DNA from: JABDPF01 sp037384065 | GTDB lineage: Bacteria > Pseudomonadota > Gammaproteobacteria > Xanthomonadales > SZUA-36 | Reading direction: 5' to 3' | NCBI GenBank assembly: GCA_037384065.1 | Contig: JARROJ010000003.1 | Span: forward strand, 4,473 to 68,472 | Length of the DNA: 64,000 nt | Shown: positions 16,267-25,097 of the stretch, one piece after another | How positions within the stretch are numbered: the first letter of the stretch is position 1 | Layout: the number at the start of each line of letters is the position of its first letter | Made by a program: the position numbers and the translations under genes | Notes under the pieces: generated by a model | The model's input: the letters and a program-made list of their open reading frames with translations, nothing else | Databases searched by the model: none | What the model was told of the DNA's origin: nothing

Positions 16267-16668
16267 ATGAGCATGATGAGTGAATTCCGCGACTTCGCGA
16301 TGCGCGGCAATGTCGTCGACATGGCGGTCGGCATCGTGATCGGCGGCGCGTTCGGCAAGATCGTGTCCTCGTTCGTCAACGACGTGCTGATGCCGCCCAT
16401 CGGCATGGCGGTCGGCGGCGTCGATTTCTCGGAGCTGGCGATCACGCTGCAGGAAGCCAGTGGCGATGTCGCCGCGGTGACGATGAACTACGGTTCCTTC
16501 ATCCAGACGGTGATCGACTTCGTGATCATCGCGTTCGCGATCTTCATGGTGGTCAAGGCCATGAACAATCTCAAGAAGAAGGAAGAGGCCGCGCCGCCCG
16601 CACCCCCGAAACCGTCCGCGGAGGAAGTGCTGCTGACCGAGATCAGGGACCTGCTGAAAAAAGATTAG
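16267..16668 (+). CDS. mscL: Large-conductance mechanosensitive channel MscL
   Basis: MscL is the inner-membrane safety valve that opens near lytic tension to release solutes during hypoosmotic shock. The 133-residue product has the conserved N-terminal amphipathic helix (SEFRDFAMRGNVVDMAVGIVIGGAFG), the pore-lining first membrane helix, a short periplasmic loop and the second helix (FIQTVIDFVIIAFAIFMVVKAMN). It ends with the cytoplasmic bundle helix (EEVLLTEIRDLLKKD). Length matches E. coli MscL (136). A strong terminator follows directly, so this is probably a single-gene transcript. Confidence 0.97.
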   Translation: MSMMSEFRDFAMRGNVVDMAVGIVIGGAFGKIVSSFVNDVLMPPIGMAVGGVDFSELAITLQEASGDVAAVTMNYGSFIQTVIDFVIIAFAIFMVVKAMNNLKKKEEAAPPAPPKPSAEEVLLTEIRDLLKKD

Positions 16669-16690
16669 GCCGCCGCTTTCGGAAAGAAAA

Positions 16691-16715
16691 AACGGGGCCG
16701 AATGGCCCCGTTTTT
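16691..16715. terminator. Bidirectional rho-independent terminator between mscL and prc
   Basis: AACGGGGCC (16691-16699) pairs with GGCCCCGTT (16704-16712) around the loop GAAT, followed by a T-run. Upstream A-residues (16683-16692) supply the T-run for the minus-strand transcript, so the hairpin can end both mscL and prc. Confidence 0.9.
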
Positions 16716-16737
16716 CGATCGGTCCGGAACGCCCGGG

Positions 16738-18909
16738 TCAGGGCAGCTTCGACTTCTTGGCGGCCGCGTCACCCAGCTGGGCGAATTGCTGCTTGAGAAG
16801 ATCCACGTCCGCGCCGAGTTCGGCCATGTCCGCGACGATGCGCGCCGTTTCACGCAGCAACAGGTCCGGGCCTTCGTCCGCCTTCTCCTCGTCGTCCGCA
16901 ACGTCTTCGTCCTCGGGGTTATCCAGTTCGGCATCGGCCGCGGCCAGCACGCTGTCCTCATCGACCAGCGGCGCCGCGCCGCCGTCGATGGCCTCGCGCT
17001 CTTTCTTCTTGGCCTCGCGGCGCGCCAGGCGCTCGCGCCCCTCGCTCTCGAGCAGCGAGATCTGTTTTTCCGCGGCGTGCTCGTTGAATTCGGCGATGTC
17101 GTCCTGCAACCAGGCGAATTCCTGATCGTCGACGATCCGTTCGCGGTAGCGGTTTTTGGCCACCGCCACCATCTGGCTCAGGTCGCCGGCCGTCTCGTAG
17201 CGGGCGGGATCGATGCGGGTCCACGGCAGGGCGTTGTCCAGCGAGCGCTCGCCGTAATCCTCCGGGTCACCGGCCGACGGAAACGCGATATCGGGCACCA
17301 CGCCGCGGTTCTGCGTCGAGCCGCCGTTCACGCGGAAGAACTGCGCCATGGTCAGCTTGAGCTGGCCGAGCCCCGGCCGGTCGGCCGAAGCGTAGTCGTT
17401 CAGGTCCAGCAGGCTCTGCACGGTGCCCTTGCCGAAGGTCGTCTCGCCGACCACGACGCCACGCCCGTAGTCCTGGATGGCCGCCGCGAAGATCTCCGAG
17501 GCCGACGCGCTGTAGCGGTTGACCAGCACGGCCAGCGGGCCGTCCCAGGCCATGCCCGAGTCGACGTCTTCCTCGAGCGAGATACGGCCGCTCGAATTGC
17601 GCACCTGGACCACCGGCCCCTTGTCGATGAACAGGCCGGTCAGGGTGGTGGCCTCCAGCAGCGAACCGCCGCCATTGTTGCGCAGGTCGATCACGATGCC
17701 GGCGACGCCCTGCTCCTCGAGTTCGCCGATCAGGCGGCGCACGTCGCGGGTGCTCGAGCGGTAATCCGGCTTGTTCTGGGCGCGGCCGTTGAAATCCAGG
17801 TAGAACACCGGCAGGTCGATCACGCCGATCTTGATCGTCTCCTCGCTGCCGTCGTCCGCCGGCACCTCGATGACCTCGCTCTGCGCGGCCTGCTCCTCCA
17901 GCTTGACCTCGTCGCGGACGATGTCGATGACTTTCGACGCGCCGCCGACGGGTTCGTCCTCGGGCAGCACCTGCAGGCGCACCACAGTGTCCTTGGGGCC
18001 GCGAATCAGTTCGACCACGTCGTCGACGCGCCAGCCGATCACGTCGACCAGTTTGCCGTCATTGCCCTGGCCGATCGCAGTGATGCGGTCGCCGGCTTCC
18101 AGGCGGCCGTCTTTCGAGGCCGGGCCGCCGGGCACCACGCGCGAAATCGTCGTGTACTCGTTTTCGCGCCCGAGCAGGGCGCCGATGCCCTCGAGCGAGA
18201 GCCGCATCGAAATTTCGAAGTTCTCCGAGTTACGCGCGGACAGGTAGGCCGTGTGCGGCTCGATCGAGGCGGCGAACGCGTTCATGAAGAACTGGAACAC
18301 GTCGTCGGCGTTGAGTTCGGTGATGCGCCGCTCGAGGTTGTCGTAGCGGTCGTTCAGGGTTTCGACGATCGCGTCCGGCTCCTTGTCGGTGAGCTTCAGG
18401 CGCAGGTAGTCGTTCTTGACGCGCTTGCGCCAGAGTTCGTCCAGTTCGGCCCGGTCCTTCGCCCAGGGCTCGTCTTCCCGGTCGTACTGGTAATACTCGT
18501 CGATGGTGAAATCGAACGGCTGCTTGATCCGTTCCCGCGCATACGCCACCCGGTCCAGCACGCGTGCGCTGTAAATGTTGAACATTTCGAACGGCGACAG
18601 CAGGTCGGAGTGCCGCAGCGCGTCGTCCATCTGGTGGCGGTAGCGGTCGAACGACTCGATGTCCGACTGCAGGAAGTAGATCCGGTTGGGGTCGAGCAGC
18701 TTCAGGTAGTTGTCGAAAATCTGCTCCGACAGGTCGTCGTCCAGCCGGGTGCGCTTGTAGTGGTAGTTGGTCAGAAACCGCGTGGCGATGTTGCTCGCGT
18801 AATAATGCTCCATCCCGGGCTTGAGATGCAGCGCATCGTCCACGTCCACCGAGGCGACCGCGCTGCAGACCAGCGTCAGGAAAAACCCAAAAATTAACGT
18901 CCGTTTCAC
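16738..18909 (-). CDS. prc: Tail-specific periplasmic protease Prc/Tsp (S41)
   Basis: Prc degrades periplasmic proteins with nonpolar C-termini and trims PBP3 and some peptidoglycan enzymes. From the GTG at 18909 the product is 723 residues with a signal peptide (MKRTLIFGFFLTLVCSAVAS), a helical N-terminal region, a PDZ domain (about 230-320), and an S41 protease core. Catalytic residues are the middle serine of SASASE (about 469) and the lysine of FGKGTVQ (about 494). A charged C-terminal domain follows, ending with an unusually acidic Asp/Glu tail. A TTG at 18933 would extend the frame by 8 residues; the GTG is chosen because a GGGAG Shine-Dalgarno lies before it and it opens the signal peptide directly. 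Confidence 0.93.
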   Translation of the reverse strand: MKRTLIFGFFLTLVCSAVASVDVDDALHLKPGMEHYYASNIATRFLTNYHYKRTRLDDDLSEQIFDNYLKLLDPNRIYFLQSDIESFDRYRHQMDDALRHSDLLSPFEMFNIYSARVLDRVAYARERIKQPFDFTIDEYYQYDREDEPWAKDRAELDELWRKRVKNDYLRLKLTDKEPDAIVETLNDRYDNLERRITELNADDVFQFFMNAFAASIEPHTAYLSARNSENFEISMRLSLEGIGALLGRENEYTTISRVVPGGPASKDGRLEAGDRITAIGQGNDGKLVDVIGWRVDDVVELIRGPKDTVVRLQVLPEDEPVGGASKVIDIVRDEVKLEEQAAQSEVIEVPADDGSEETIKIGVIDLPVFYLDFNGRAQNKPDYRSSTRDVRRLIGELEEQGVAGIVIDLRNNGGGSLLEATTLTGLFIDKGPVVQVRNSSGRISLEEDVDSGMAWDGPLAVLVNRYSASASEIFAAAIQDYGRGVVVGETTFGKGTVQSLLDLNDYASADRPGLGQLKLTMAQFFRVNGGSTQNRGVVPDIAFPSAGDPEDYGERSLDNALPWTRIDPARYETAGDLSQMVAVAKNRYRERIVDDQEFAWLQDDIAEFNEHAAEKQISLLESEGRERLARREAKKKEREAIDGGAAPLVDEDSVLAAADAELDNPEDEDVADDEEKADEGPDLLLRETARIVADMAELGADVDLLKQQFAQLGDAAAKKSKLP

Positions 18910-19074
18910 GCGTTCAACTCTCCCGGAATTCAAGCCCGATCCGCCCGTGCGCGGAATCGATCCGCACCCGAAGGGACCTATTTATGCCTTGTTCAGACCC
19001 AATTTACAACGCGGAGGTTCCGTTTTCATCACCCAAACGCGATGAACGGACCGCTCCCGGGGCCGGGCGGAACC

Positions 19075-20058
19075 TCATACCAGGCCCGCCGCCTCGGCGC
19101 TGAGATCGGCATGGTAGGAGGAGCGCACCAGCGGCCCGGACGCAACATGGCTGAACCCCAGCCCGTACCCGTATTCCGCCAGTTCGTCGAACTCGGCCGG
19201 CGACCAGTAGCGCATCACGGGATGGTGGTGCGGCGTCGGCTGCAGGTACTGGCCGATCGTCACCATGTCGACGTCGTGGGCGCGCAGGTCGCGCAGCGCC
19301 TCCTCGACCTGCTCGCGCGTTTCGCCCAGGCCCAGCATGATGCCGGACTTGGTCGGAATGTCCGGGTGCTGCGCCTTGAAACGCTGCAGCAACTGCAGCG
19401 ACCAGTGGTAATCCGCCCCCGGCCGGACGTTGCGGTACAGCGGCAGCACCGTCTCGAGGTTGTGGTTGAAGACGTCGGGCGGTGACGCCTCGAAAATCTC
19501 CAGCGCGCGGTCTACCTTGTTGCGGCCACGGAAATCCGGAACCAGGACTTCGACGCGAATGCCGGGGTTGAGTTCCCGCACGCGGTCGATGCAGGCCGCG
19601 AAATGGGCCGCCCCGCCGTCGCGCAGGTCGTCGCGGTCCACCGAGGTGATGACGATGTAGCGCAGCTTCATGTCGCGGACCGTGCGGGCCAGCTGCTCCG
19701 CCTCGTTCGGATCGGGCGGCAGCGGACGGCCGTGTGCGACATCGCAGAACGAACAGCGGCGCGTGCAGACCTCGCCGAGGATCATGAACGTCGCCGTGCC
19801 CTTGGAAAAGCACTCGTGGATGTTCGGACAGGTGGCCTCTTCGCAGACCGTGACCAGCTGCCGCTCGCGCAGGCGGCTTTTCAGCGTCGCGACCGCATTG
19901 CCCGACGGCAGGCGGACGCGGATCCACGACGGCTTGCGCAACCGCGGCGCCTCGCTTTCGAATTGCGCCGTGTTGCGCGCCATCTTGTCCGCGCCGAGTT
20001 CCTTCGCGCCGGACACGCGAATCGGTATCGCCGCCCGGTTCTTGTCATTGCCGCTCAT
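19075..20058 (-). CDS. lipA: Lipoyl synthase
   Basis: LipA is a radical-SAM enzyme that inserts two sulfurs into protein-bound octanoate to make lipoate. The 327-residue protein has the auxiliary-cluster cysteines C72, C77 and C83 (CEEATCPNIHEC), the radical-SAM triad CTRRCSFC (C98, C102, C105), and the C-terminal RSSYHAD segment with the serine that ligates the auxiliary cluster. It follows lipB with a 4-bp ATGA overlap (20055-20058), so LipB product is handed to LipA from the same transcript. Length is normal for the family. Confidence 0.97.
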   Translation of the reverse strand: MSGNDKNRAAIPIRVSGAKELGADKMARNTAQFESEAPRLRKPSWIRVRLPSGNAVATLKSRLRERQLVTVCEEATCPNIHECFSKGTATFMILGEVCTRRCSFCDVAHGRPLPPDPNEAEQLARTVRDMKLRYIVITSVDRDDLRDGGAAHFAACIDRVRELNPGIRVEVLVPDFRGRNKVDRALEIFEASPPDVFNHNLETVLPLYRNVRPGADYHWSLQLLQRFKAQHPDIPTKSGIMLGLGETREQVEEALRDLRAHDVDMVTIGQYLQPTPHHHPVMRYWSPAEFDELAEYGYGLGFSHVASGPLVRSSYHADLSAEAAGLV

Positions 20059-20699
20059 GTCGTCGCTTCCGCTTCATCGACCACTTCACTATAGCCCAGC
20101 GCTGCGCCGAGCTCTTCGATGAGATGGCTCTCGACCGCCGCGAATTCAACCGGCGCCAGCGCGGACAGCTGCGTGACCTCCAGACCGGCGAACCCGCAGG
20201 GGTTGATGCGCCGGAACGGTTCGAGGTCCATGTCGATGTTGAAGGCGAGGCCGTGAAAACTGCATCCGCGGCGCACGCGCAGACCGAGCGACGCGATCTT
20301 CGCGCCGGCGACGTAGATGCCGGGCGCGCCGGCAATGCGCTCGCCCGTCACGCCGTAACGGGCCAGCACGCGAATGATGGCCTCCTCGATACGGTGCACG
20401 AAGTCTTTGACACCGACGCCGAGGCGCCGCAGATCGATCAGCGGGTACCCCACGATCTGGCCCGGACCGTGGTAGGTGACCTGGCCGCCGCGATCGACCT
20501 GGATGACGGGGATGGCGCCGGGAGCGAGCAGATGTTCGGCCCGCCCGGCCTGGCCCTGGGTGAACACCGGCGGATGCTGGACCAGCCAGAATTCGTCCAC
20601 GGTAGCGGCGTCGCGCCGGTCGGTGAAGTCCTGCATCGCGCGCCAGACCGGCAGGTAATCGGCCAGCCCGAGCCGCCGGACGACGAGGCGCGGCTTCAT
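20055..20699 (-). CDS. lipB: Lipoyl(octanoyl) transferase
   Basis: LipB moves octanoate from acyl-carrier protein to the lipoyl domains of pyruvate and 2-oxoglutarate dehydrogenases and the glycine-cleavage H protein. The 214-residue product contains the conserved RGGQVTYHGPGQIVGYPL block, the catalytic lysine in GAKIASLG (about K134) and the acyl-thioester cysteine in NPCGF (about C168). Its ATG overlaps the end of the DUF493 gene by 4 bp, and lipA follows with another 4-bp overlap. Confidence 0.96.
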   Translation of the reverse strand: MKPRLVVRRLGLADYLPVWRAMQDFTDRRDAATVDEFWLVQHPPVFTQGQAGRAEHLLAPGAIPVIQVDRGGQVTYHGPGQIVGYPLIDLRRLGVGVKDFVHRIEEAIIRVLARYGVTGERIAGAPGIYVAGAKIASLGLRVRRGCSFHGLAFNIDMDLEPFRRINPCGFAGLEVTQLSALAPVEFAAVESHLIEELGAALGYSEVVDEAEATT

Positions 20700-20989
20700 A
20701 ACGCCATCAGCACGTCGGGGCTGTCGGTGAGATCCTGGTAGATCGCATCGAGCTGCGCCTGCGAGGTCGCCTTGACCACCAGCGTGACCGCGACGTAATT
20801 GCCGTTGCGACTCTCGTTGCTGCGCACCGGTTCACCCGGCCACAGTTCCGCGTGGCTGCGCACGATGTGGGTGACGATCGCCTGGAACCCGCGCCCTGTC
20901 CGTCCCATCGCCTTGATCGGAAAGCGGCAGGGGAATTCCAGCAGCGTTTCCCTACTCGGGTTGCGGCTGCCGTTGGTCTTCTTCGTCAT
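20696..20989 (-). CDS. ybeD: DUF493 / YbeD-like protein
   Basis: This 97-residue cytoplasmic protein belongs to the YbeD (DUF493) family, an ACT-like fold of unknown function. Visible signatures are LLEFPCRFPIKAMGR near the start and VTLVVKATSQAQLDAIYQDL near the end, close to the family pattern. It sits between dacA and lipB as in E. coli, which supports the call. Its ATG lies inside dacA, giving a 38-bp overlap that is long for this operon; no later start keeps the family motif. A regulatory link to lipoate attachment has been suggested only by synteny. Confidence 0.88.
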   Translation of the reverse strand: MTKKTNGSRNPSRETLLEFPCRFPIKAMGRTGRGFQAIVTHIVRSHAELWPGEPVRSNESRNGNYVAVTLVVKATSQAQLDAIYQDLTDSPDVLMAL

Positions 20990-22166
20990 CTTCGAACAGG
21001 CCGTCGAACCACAGCGTTACGCTGTCCATCATGCTGCCGAAGAACCCGGCCTCCTCGACCGCCTCGAGCGTCAGCAAATCGCGGCTGGCCACCGTCTCGT
21101 CGCCCAGCACGACGCGAATCGTGCCGACCGCGTCCCCGATGCCGAGGGGTGCGGTGAGCTCCGGTTGCACCTCCACGCGGGCCTCGAGGTCGTCGTAGCG
21201 GCCGCGCGGAATCGTCACGAACAGTTCTTCGCCGATGCCCAGCGGGACGTCCTCGGCAAGCCCTTTCCAGACACGGGCGCGGGCCAGTTCCTGCCCGCCC
21301 TGGTAAAGCTGGACGGTCTCGAAAAACCGGAAGCCGTAATTGAGCAGCGTCTGGCTCTCGCTGGCGCGGCTCGACTCGGTTGCGGACCCCATCACGGCGC
21401 TGATCAGGCGCATGCCGTCGCGCTTGGCCGACGCCGCCAGGCAGTATCCGGCGGCCTCGGTGTGACCGGTTTTCAGCCCGTCGATCGCCGGGTCACGCCA
21501 CAGCAGGGTGTTGCGGTTGTGCTGACGGATGTTGTTGAACGTGAACTCCTTCTCCGAATACCAGGTGTAGTAATCGGGAAAATCGCGGATCGTCGCCAGG
21601 CTGAGCACGGCGACATCGCGCGCGGTCGTGTAATGGTCGGGATCCGGCAGCCCGGTCGCGTTGACGTAATGCGTGCCGGTCATGCCCAGTTGCTCGGCGA
21701 AATGGTTCATCAGGCCGGCAAAGGCCGCTTCGCTGCCGGCAACGTGCTCGGCCAGCGCCACGCTCGCGTCGTTGCCGGACTGGATCACCATGCCGTGAAT
21801 CAGGTCCTCGACGCTGACCTGCATGTCCGGCTCGATGAACATGCGCGAACCGCCGGTGCGCCAGGCCTTCTCGCTGATCGGCACGGTTTCCTGCAGCGTG
21901 ATGTTGCCCTGGTCGAGTTCATGGAACACCACGTAGGCCGTCATCAGCTTGGTGATGCTGGCCGGGTCGACGCGCTGATCCGCGTTGTGCTCGACCAGGA
22001 TGCGGCCGCTGTTGAAATCCATCAGGAGGTAACTGGCCGCCCCGAGCTGGGGCGCGGACGGCACCGGCAGAGCCGTGTCCGCCGGCCGGTCGGGTACCGG
22101 CACCTGGGCGAGCGCGACGCCGGCGACGAGCGCCAGCGTCAGGAAGATGCTTTGCAAAGTTTTCAT
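20952..22166 (-). CDS. dacA: D-alanyl-D-alanine carboxypeptidase (PBP5/6 type)
   Basis: DacA removes the terminal D-Ala of peptidoglycan pentapeptides in the periplasm. From the ATG at 22166 the product is 404 residues with a signal peptide (about 1-20, ending VALAQ). It has the three penicillin-binding motifs: SITK (S70, K73), SGN (130-132) and KTG (232-234). A C-terminal beta domain follows, then a short amphipathic membrane-anchor-like helix near DSVTLWFDGLF. The open frame runs further upstream but only as a shadow of rlpA. Gap to rlpA is 16 bp; the 3' end overlaps ybeD. Confidence 0.95.
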   Translation of the reverse strand: MKTLQSIFLTLALVAGVALAQVPVPDRPADTALPVPSAPQLGAASYLLMDFNSGRILVEHNADQRVDPASITKLMTAYVVFHELDQGNITLQETVPISEKAWRTGGSRMFIEPDMQVSVEDLIHGMVIQSGNDASVALAEHVAGSEAAFAGLMNHFAEQLGMTGTHYVNATGLPDPDHYTTARDVAVLSLATIRDFPDYYTWYSEKEFTFNNIRQHNRNTLLWRDPAIDGLKTGHTEAAGYCLAASAKRDGMRLISAVMGSATESSRASESQTLLNYGFRFFETVQLYQGGQELARARVWKGLAEDVPLGIGEELFVTIPRGRYDDLEARVEVQPELTAPLGIGDAVGTIRVVLGDETVASRDLLTLEAVEEAGFFGSMMDSVTLWFDGLFEDDEEDQRQPQPE

Positions 22167-22182
22167 GATTCGGGTTTTCTGA

Positions 22183-22968
22183 TCAGCGCTTGATGGTATG
22201 CGGGCGGTCGAAACCCAGTTCAACCGTGCGCTCGATGATGCGTTGGGCTTCGGTCGGGCTGGCGTAAGGGCCCATGTGCACGCGGTACAGGCCACCGCCA
22301 TGCTCGATGGTAACCGGTCCGAGGCCGGCGCGCTCGAGTTGTCGCTCGAGGTCGCGGGCGCCGTCGCGTCGGCTGTACGCACCGGCCTGCAACCAGGTGC
22401 CGGGCGCGCCGGCGCTGGCCAGGCGCACCGGCGCCTCCGGGCGCGCGCCGGTGTCGATCGCGCGAACCTCGACCCGCGCGGTGCCGGTGGCGATCATGTC
22501 CAGCCGCAGCGCGGCGCCGTAGGACAGGTCGATGATGCGGTCGTCCTTGAAGGGACCGCGATCGTTGATCTTGACGATCACCTTGCGCCCGTTGTCCAGG
22601 TTGGTGACTTCGGCGTAGGTCGGCAGCGGAAGCGTCTTGTGCGCGGCCGTGGCCAGGTGCATGTCGTACGGCTCGCCGCTGGACGTGCGCCGGCCGTGGA
22701 ACTTGCTGCCGTACCACGAGGCGATGCCGCGCTCGTGGTAACCGCGCCCACTCGCCATCACGCGGTACTGCTTGCCGAACACCTCGTACGGCGAGTGGTT
22801 GCCGTAGCGCGCCAGCGGTTCGGCGCGCGGCACCGCGTCGGCCACGTCGGCGGCGCTGAGGTTACGGTCGGAGGGACCGTCCCCCGGCTCGACAGGCGCG
22901 TCCTGGCGGCCGGCACAGGCTGCCAGCACGAGCACCACGGCCAGCAACGGCAGGCGGCGCCCGTTCAT
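22183..22968 (-). CDS. rlpA: Septal-ring lipoprotein RlpA (lytic transglycosylase with SPOR domain)
   Basis: The 261-residue product starts with a lipoprotein signal peptide ending LAAC (C18). It contains the double-psi beta-barrel domain of RlpA (GIASWYGSKFHGRRTSSGEPYDM, then ATAAHKTLPLPTYAEVTNL and VKINDRGPF) and ends with a SPOR domain (about 185-261, GTWLQAGAYSRRDGARDLERQL). In Pseudomonas RlpA is a lytic transglycosylase acting on stem-peptide-free glycan, and the catalytic-domain residues appear present here. The ATG at 22968 overlaps the mltB stop by 4 bp. Confidence 0.94.
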   Translation of the reverse strand: MNGRRLPLLAVVLVLAACAGRQDAPVEPGDGPSDRNLSAADVADAVPRAEPLARYGNHSPYEVFGKQYRVMASGRGYHERGIASWYGSKFHGRRTSSGEPYDMHLATAAHKTLPLPTYAEVTNLDNGRKVIVKINDRGPFKDDRIIDLSYGAALRLDMIATGTARVEVRAIDTGARPEAPVRLASAGAPGTWLQAGAYSRRDGARDLERQLERAGLGPVTIEHGGGLYRVHMGPYASPTEAQRIIERTVELGFDRPHTIKR

Positions 22969-23945
22969 TCGGCGTACTCCGCAGCGATCGCCTGCGCCAG
23001 GTCGTGCACGGCCATCGCGTACAGCGGGCTGCGGTTGTAGCGGGTGATCACGTAGAAATTCTGGTAGGTCAGCCAGTAGCTGTCGCCGTCTTCCTCGCGC
23101 AGGCGCGTCACGGCGGCCGGCAGGTCCTCGGGAACGTCGTCCGTGGGCGTAAAGCCGGCGGCGCCCAGCTCCGCGACCGTCGCTTCCGGTTTCAGGTTGC
23201 GCCGGCTGACCCGTTCCATGTCGGCGCCGTCCGCGACCCGCGCGCGCGAGGTGACGGGTTGACCGTAGGCCCAGCCGTGGCGGTGCAGATAATTCGCCAC
23301 GCTGCCGATCACGTCGGCCAGCGAGCCCCACAGATCGCGCCGGCCGTCACCGTCGAGGTCGACAGCGTATTCTCGATAGCTGCTGGGCATGAACTGTCCG
23401 AGCCCCATCGCGCCCGCGTAGGACCCCTCCACGTCGCGCAGCGGCAGGCCCTCTTCGCTGCCCAGCGCGATGAACTGCATCAGCTCGCGGGAGAAGAAGT
23501 CGGAGCGGTCGTTGCCGGTATCGGGGTAGTAGAAGGCCAGCGTGGCCAGCGCGTCGAGCACCCGGTAACTGCCGGTGATGCGGCCGTAGAAGGTTTCCAC
23601 GCCGATGATGGCGACGATGTACTCCGGATCCACCTCGTAACGGCGCGCGGCTTCACCGATCAGCTCGCGGTGCTCGCGCCAGAATTCGACCCCGGCCTCG
23701 ATGCGCTTGTCGGTCAGGAAGATCGGCCGGTACTCGAACCACGGCTTGCCCTCGGCCGGGCGCGTCATGGCGTCGACGATGGACTGCTTGAAGCGGGCGC
23801 CGGCCAGCAGATCCAGGACCTCGGCCGCGTCGAGCCCGTACTCCTCCGCCGCGCGCGCCGCGAAGTCCTCCGCGCCGGGATGCTCCTGCGCCAGGCAGGA
23901 CGTGCTCAGCACGGAAACCGCCAGGAGTACGAGAATTCGCTTCAT
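22965..23945 (-). CDS. mltB: Membrane-bound lytic murein transglycosylase B
   Basis: MltB cleaves glycan strands to anhydro-muropeptides. From the ATG at 23945 the protein has 326 residues: a signal sequence with a cysteine at position 17 (VLSTSC, a weak lipobox) and the SLT family 3 catalytic domain. The likely catalytic glutamate is E117 in IIGVETFYGR. AMGLGQFMPSSYR is a second hallmark. The frame extends 12 codons upstream, but MKRILVLL is the natural signal-peptide start. Poor agreement at the -3 lipobox position leaves lipidation uncertain. Confidence 0.93.
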   Translation of the reverse strand: MKRILVLLAVSVLSTSCLAQEHPGAEDFAARAAEEYGLDAAEVLDLLAGARFKQSIVDAMTRPAEGKPWFEYRPIFLTDKRIEAGVEFWREHRELIGEAARRYEVDPEYIVAIIGVETFYGRITGSYRVLDALATLAFYYPDTGNDRSDFFSRELMQFIALGSEEGLPLRDVEGSYAGAMGLGQFMPSSYREYAVDLDGDGRRDLWGSLADVIGSVANYLHRHGWAYGQPVTSRARVADGADMERVSRRNLKPEATVAELGAAGFTPTDDVPEDLPAAVTRLREEDGDSYWLTYQNFYVITRYNRSPLYAMAVHDLAQAIAAEYAE

Positions 23946-24005
23946 CGATCCGATCCTTCCTTGAATGAGTAAAGGCAGCATTCTAACCCGAATACCGAAC
24001 GGTCC

Positions 24006-25097
24006 TCAGCGGATGAACGTACGGTGACCGTGAATCGACATCAGGATGCCGAAACCGGCCAGCAGGGTCACGATGGACGTCCCGCCGTAGCTGATCAGCG
24101 GCAGCGGCACGCCCACCACCGGCAACAGGCCGGACACCATGCCCGCATTGACCAGCACGTAGACGAAGAAGGTCAGGCTGAGACTCCCGGCCAGCAGGCG
24201 GGCGTACGTGCTGCGCGCGTTGCTGGCGATGTACAGGCCGCGGCCCGTGATGAACAGGTAGATCGCGAACAGGACCAGGACGCCCGCCAGCCCGAATTCC
24301 TCCGACAGCACGGCGAGAATGAAATCCGTGTGCCGTTCCGGAATGAACTCCAGCCGGGACTGCGTGCCGTGCAGCCAGCCCTTGCCGAACAGGCCGCCGG
24401 AACCGACCGCGATCTTCGACTGGATGATGTTCCAGCCGGTGCCCAGCGGATCGGACTCGGGATCGAGGAAGGTCAGCACGCGTTGCCGCTGGTAATCGTG
24501 CATGGCGTACCAGAGGGCCGGCAGCAACGCGACGGCCAGGCCCGCCAGGGCGAACATCAGGCGCCACCGCAATCCGGCCAGGAACAGCGCAAAAAAGCCG
24601 CTCACCCCCACCAGCAGCGCGGTGCCCAGGTCGGGCTGGCGCGCGATGAGCACCGCCGGAATGACCAGGATGAAGGTTGCGATCAGGACTGTGATCAGGT
24701 CGGGCGGGAGGCGGCGGGGATGCAGGTACCAGGCCACCATCATCGGCACCGCCAGTTTCATGATCTCGGACGGCTGAAAGCGCACCAGGCCGAGGTCCAG
24801 CCAGCGATTCGTCGCGCGACCGGTACCGACGAACCACGTCGCCAGGAGCAGGGCCAGCCCCAGCGTGAACAGCCACGGCGTCCATATCTTGAGGATGTGT
24901 GGCGGCACCTGGCTCAGCACCAGCATCGCGGCCAGCCCGACCGCGAGTCGCACGGCCTGGCGATTCACGACGTCGGCGTCGGCGCCGGATGCGCTGTACA
25001 GCACGAGCAGGCCGCAACCCATCAGCAGCAGCAGGCCGGCCAGCAACGGCACGTCCAGCTGCGGCCAGTGCAGCCAGCCGGGCAACCAGCGCCTCAT
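24006..25097 (-). CDS. rodA: Rod-shape SEDS glycosyltransferase RodA
   Basis: RodA polymerises peptidoglycan glycan strands during elongation together with PBP2. The 363-residue, roughly ten-helix membrane protein has SEDS signatures: RWLDLGLVRFQPSEIMKLA in the middle, QPDLGTALL, the FIPERHTDFILAVLSEEFG loop and VGVPLPLISYGGTS near the C-terminus. The aspartate in QPDLGT aligns with the essential SEDS aspartate. Its start overlaps the mrdA stop by 4 bp, the usual pairing. Confidence 0.96.
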   Translation of the reverse strand: MRRWLPGWLHWPQLDVPLLAGLLLLMGCGLLVLYSASGADADVVNRQAVRLAVGLAAMLVLSQVPPHILKIWTPWLFTLGLALLLATWFVGTGRATNRWLDLGLVRFQPSEIMKLAVPMMVAWYLHPRRLPPDLITVLIATFILVIPAVLIARQPDLGTALLVGVSGFFALFLAGLRWRLMFALAGLAVALLPALWYAMHDYQRQRVLTFLDPESDPLGTGWNIIQSKIAVGSGGLFGKGWLHGTQSRLEFIPERHTDFILAVLSEEFGLAGVLVLFAIYLFITGRGLYIASNARSTYARLLAGSLSLTFFVYVLVNAGMVSGLLPVVGVPLPLISYGGTSIVTLLAGFGILMSIHGHRTFIR

